From Silene latifolia (lineage: Eukaryota; Streptophyta; Magnoliopsida; Caryophyllales; Caryophyllaceae), in contig NC_133537.1 in assembly GCF_048544455.1 (NCBI RefSeq), positions 68,729,634 through 68,793,633 on the forward strand: a DNA stretch of 64,000 nt, written 5' to 3'. Position 1 is the first letter of the stretch. Every line of letters starts with the position of its first letter. The notes under the pieces are model-generated. The model saw only the letters and a list, made by a program, of their open reading frames with translations. It was not told the DNA's origin and made no database searches. The position numbers and the translations under genes were made by a program. Of the stretch, positions 61,758 to 64,000 are shown piece by piece.

Positions 61758-63541
61758 AACCTTTACTCGTCCTCGAGTAAACTCAGAACTATACACTAAT
61801 GGAACGGAAATGATAACTCAGAGCTAGCTTAACTTGTCTACTTGAACTAATTTAATGCAACAAAAATTAACAGTTAAAGCTAAGCAGTCAATACACAAAC
61901 GAATTATAAGCTGTTCAGAAATATAGCCAACCTTTCGACCTTGCAAGACCAACAAAATTGGACTCTCTCGTGCTCACTCTTCTCTCATGAAGCGAAGGGT
62001 GAATGTTATATGTAAAAGAGAGAAGGAAAGACAGTCACTCACCTAACTGCGACCTACATAGCATGCATGCAACAAAAATGAAAGACAATTCAAGTACTAA
62101 TGCACAAATTCCAACCAATAATGTCCGTCACAGCCGAGGGTTTGCAAATGATTTGGGAATAGTAAGGTTCAGGTGAGAAAAGGCAAAACATGTTATGGAA
62201 ATGTGGAGGTAAAAGCGTCAAGCTAGTTCCTAACAGGACCATAATGAAACCATCCGAATCTCAACTGACAAAAAGACTAAGTACGGGTGCCCTTCATTCG
62301 GCACAAAACTCACTAGACTCAAAACACAATCTCCTCAAAAAAATATGGGATAGAACGGAGGAGTCAGACGGTCACAAACTTCCCTTTTTTAAACACCGTC
62401 TGAAATAACTAACTTAACCAAAACACCCTTTTTCGATTGTACGTCTTCGAACATCTTCTCAACTCAGACAAGAGGAGCACGTCTGTTTCCTCCATTTTCA
62501 CATTCTCTTTTTCTTTTCTTTCTTTCTTACACGTTCCAGCCTTCTTTTATTTTTCATTTTTTTTCATTTTTTTCTTTCTTTCACGTTTTCTCTTTTTTTT
62601 TTTCAATATTTTCTTTTCTTTCTTTCTCCTTCTCCTCAACTTTCCAACAACTCCATACAAAAGGGATACGGCCAAACTGCAGATGAAAACTCATACCACA
62701 AAAGAACATACTAAACTAGCTTGACTAGACAGGCTTAATTTGGAATGTAGCTAAAGGGTCAAAAAGGCAAGTTTTGGCTAATTTGGAGCTAAATGGGTGA
62801 AAAGTATAAGGAAAGGGGAGTTTGCAAACACCTCCCTGCATGTGACACCAACCACAAACCCGAATATGTGCATTTAACAAGAAATTGAATGTCATAAATG
62901 TGCAAAAAGACGAACATGCTATGTAAGGAGTACTACTCAAAATTCCTAATGAACTGGTCATGAATGTCACCAGTTATGGCTCTAAAAAAACTCAGAATTT
63001 TTAAGTAGTTTGTCAATTTATAGGTCAAGTCTAAACAGTCAGCTTATATTTGGACAGAAATTCGTAGACTATGCGTATGACAAGCTAAAAACTATCAATA
63101 AAGTGCAAGGCTCAAGTAAATTGACAAGTTATAGTGCATTGTCATCATGGGAATCTACCGTTCCGACTCAACCTATATGCAGAAATAAACGTGAATATTT
63201 TTTGAATTTTTGAAATTTTTCAATTTTTTTTCAATTTTTTTGATTTTTGAAAATAAACAACAATGCAAAACTGAAAAATAAACGTGAATGCAAAAAGACA
63301 GATGCAAATTCAGACTCAAAAGGATGCAATATACCCTCCCCAAACCAAAACGGACAACGCCCTCGTTGTCCTCCAGCATACACCAGCAGAAATATGGGGG
63401 AACGGGAGTATACAACCAAAAAGAAAAATAAAGAAATAAAGGAGACAAAATAAAAGAGTGAAAGATACATACAAAATACGAACTTCCCCAAACCAAATTT
63501 TAAACCGGGAAGTGAGTAGACCAAGAAGCTACTCGTCGTCG
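61758..63541 (-). other. Non-coding 3' region of the partial gypsy
   Basis: No supported frame on either strand. It includes the polypyrimidine tract and A/T-rich runs near 63195-63250. Confidence 0.55.
62480..62640. repeat. Polypyrimidine tract in the partial gypsy
   Basis: T/C-rich with TTTTCATTTTTT and CTTTCTTTC units, polypurine in element sense, like the tract at 37629. Confidence 0.85.
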
Positions 63542-64000
63542 TCATCGGCTTTCTTTGTCACGGAGCTCCTCCGCCACTACCCGGTACTCCGGGTCTTTCT
63601 CCTCCTCTCTCCTCTTCCGCTCCTCCTCTCGAGCTCTCTCCACTGCCACCTCTGGGTCCTTGTCCTCCTCCTCCTCGTCAAAAACCGGGTACCCCTCAGC
63701 TGGGTACTGGAAGAAGGAAGGGTGTGGCCAACCCTCCGGGATCGGTCTGTGTCGCCGCAAGTGGTACTCGTACAGAGGGTATAAGGCAAGAGCCATGTCC
63801 CTCTCCATGCGAGCCCGACGCTCCGCAAGCTCGATCAACAAATCAGAACTGCGCCCCCTTGGTCCTGGATCGGGCGCTACAAAGGAAGGAGGTGGTCTAA
63901 AAGTAGCGGGAAGACCGGCTCGATCAGTGTGCGGTCGGTGGGAGGTGGAGCAGGAGTAGGAGTGGTAGTAGTAGTGGGAGTAGGGGTCGGATCGGGAGTA
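63542..64000 (-). CDS. C-terminal part of an open frame running off the window
   Basis: Open on the minus strand from the window edge to a stop at 63542, about 152 codons. It contains SSDLLIELAERRARMERDMA, LYPLYEYHLRRHRPIPEGWP, HPSFFQYPAEGYP and an acidic/basic tail DEEEEDKDPE...REEERKRREEEKD. Placed before the 3' non-coding region of the gypsy, it could be the end of its gag-pol or an extra 3' ORF. I recognise no domain. A proline/threonine-rich alternative frame exists at the very edge, so a frameshift near 63930 is possible. Confidence 0.5.
   Translation of the reverse strand, partial: YSRSDPYSHYYYHSYSCSTSHRPHTDRAGLPATFRPPPSFVAPDPGPRGRSSDLLIELAERRARMERDMALALYPLYEYHLRRHRPIPEGWPHPSFFQYPAEGYPVFDEEEEDKDPEVAVERAREEERKRREEEKDPEYRVVAEELRDKESR

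Larger units (their letters stand above)
60257..64000 (-). mobile_element. Partial Ty3/gypsy-type element, 3' end only
   Basis: An LTR-like block 60257-61742 (TGTTACACACGG...ACGTATCA) is followed by AATCTCCCCAAACC, a polypurine tract in the minus sense. The element thus runs on the minus strand and its 5' part lies beyond 64 kb. Between the tract and an open frame at 63542 are 1.8 kb of non-coding DNA with a polypyrimidine tract. The phrase TATCGAATCCACAGGGAGG in the LTR is one I associate with plant gypsy LTRs. The clade (Tat or Athila-like) is a guess. The second LTR and target duplication cannot be checked here. Confidence 0.7.

Overview
The window is nuclear DNA of a flowering plant, most likely a eudicot. 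It is AT-rich, has spliced genes with GT-AG introns, and most of it is transposable elements: Ty1/copia and Ty3/gypsy LTR elements with tRNA primer sites, a Helitron, a LINE tail, a hAT-type MITE and microsatellite-flanked inverted-repeat elements. A Tat-type gypsy and a gene resembling uncharacterised plant proteins would fit Caryophyllales, but nothing here fixes the species.

Layout. 1-1.73 kb: no clear gene. 1.73-4.45 kb: a non-autonomous Helitron with a triple 395-bp tandem repeat. 4.45-6.3 kb: decayed sequence. 6.3-9.4 kb: the first member (A1) of a family whose ends are (TA)n(GA)n microsatellite plus a terminal inverted repeat (TIR), with internal arrays of a GTGTAACTTTAGTC motif; a 5'-truncated LINE sits inside it with an 18-bp target duplication. 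10.3-17.0 kb: the only stretch that looks like an ordinary host gene, on the minus strand, with a small membrane protein exon at its 3' end; a hAT-like MITE lies in an intron. 17.1-19.9 kb: two more TIR elements (B, A3) back to back. 21.6-26.1 kb: an intact young copia element on the minus strand, with one 1379-residue polyprotein, 176-bp LTRs and a 5-bp target duplication. 27.9-31.0 kb: an inverted dimer (A4) of the TIR family. From 31.1 kb: a further TIR (A5) leading into a multi-exon gene whose introns hold the same arrays.

That gene can be followed, with matching splice phases, from 31.69 kb to 60.26 kb. It is cut by three LTR elements: a gag-only Tat-like gypsy (34217-41967, target duplication CCAGG, sitting on a splice donor), a copia (42576-60026, GTTCT) and the 3' end of another gypsy (60257 to beyond the window). 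The copia is itself split inside its reverse transcriptase by a related copia (48057-56851) with near-identical LTRs but a decayed interior.

Three points deserve follow-up. The TIR family with microsatellite ends may be undescribed, and the gene-bearing copy could be its autonomous or gene-capturing form. Two LTR elements were clearly mobilised recently although their own coding capacity is broken or missing. Many LTR-pair differences fall on CAGT tetramers, which looks like systematic sequence error, so some frameshifts reported here may not be real.
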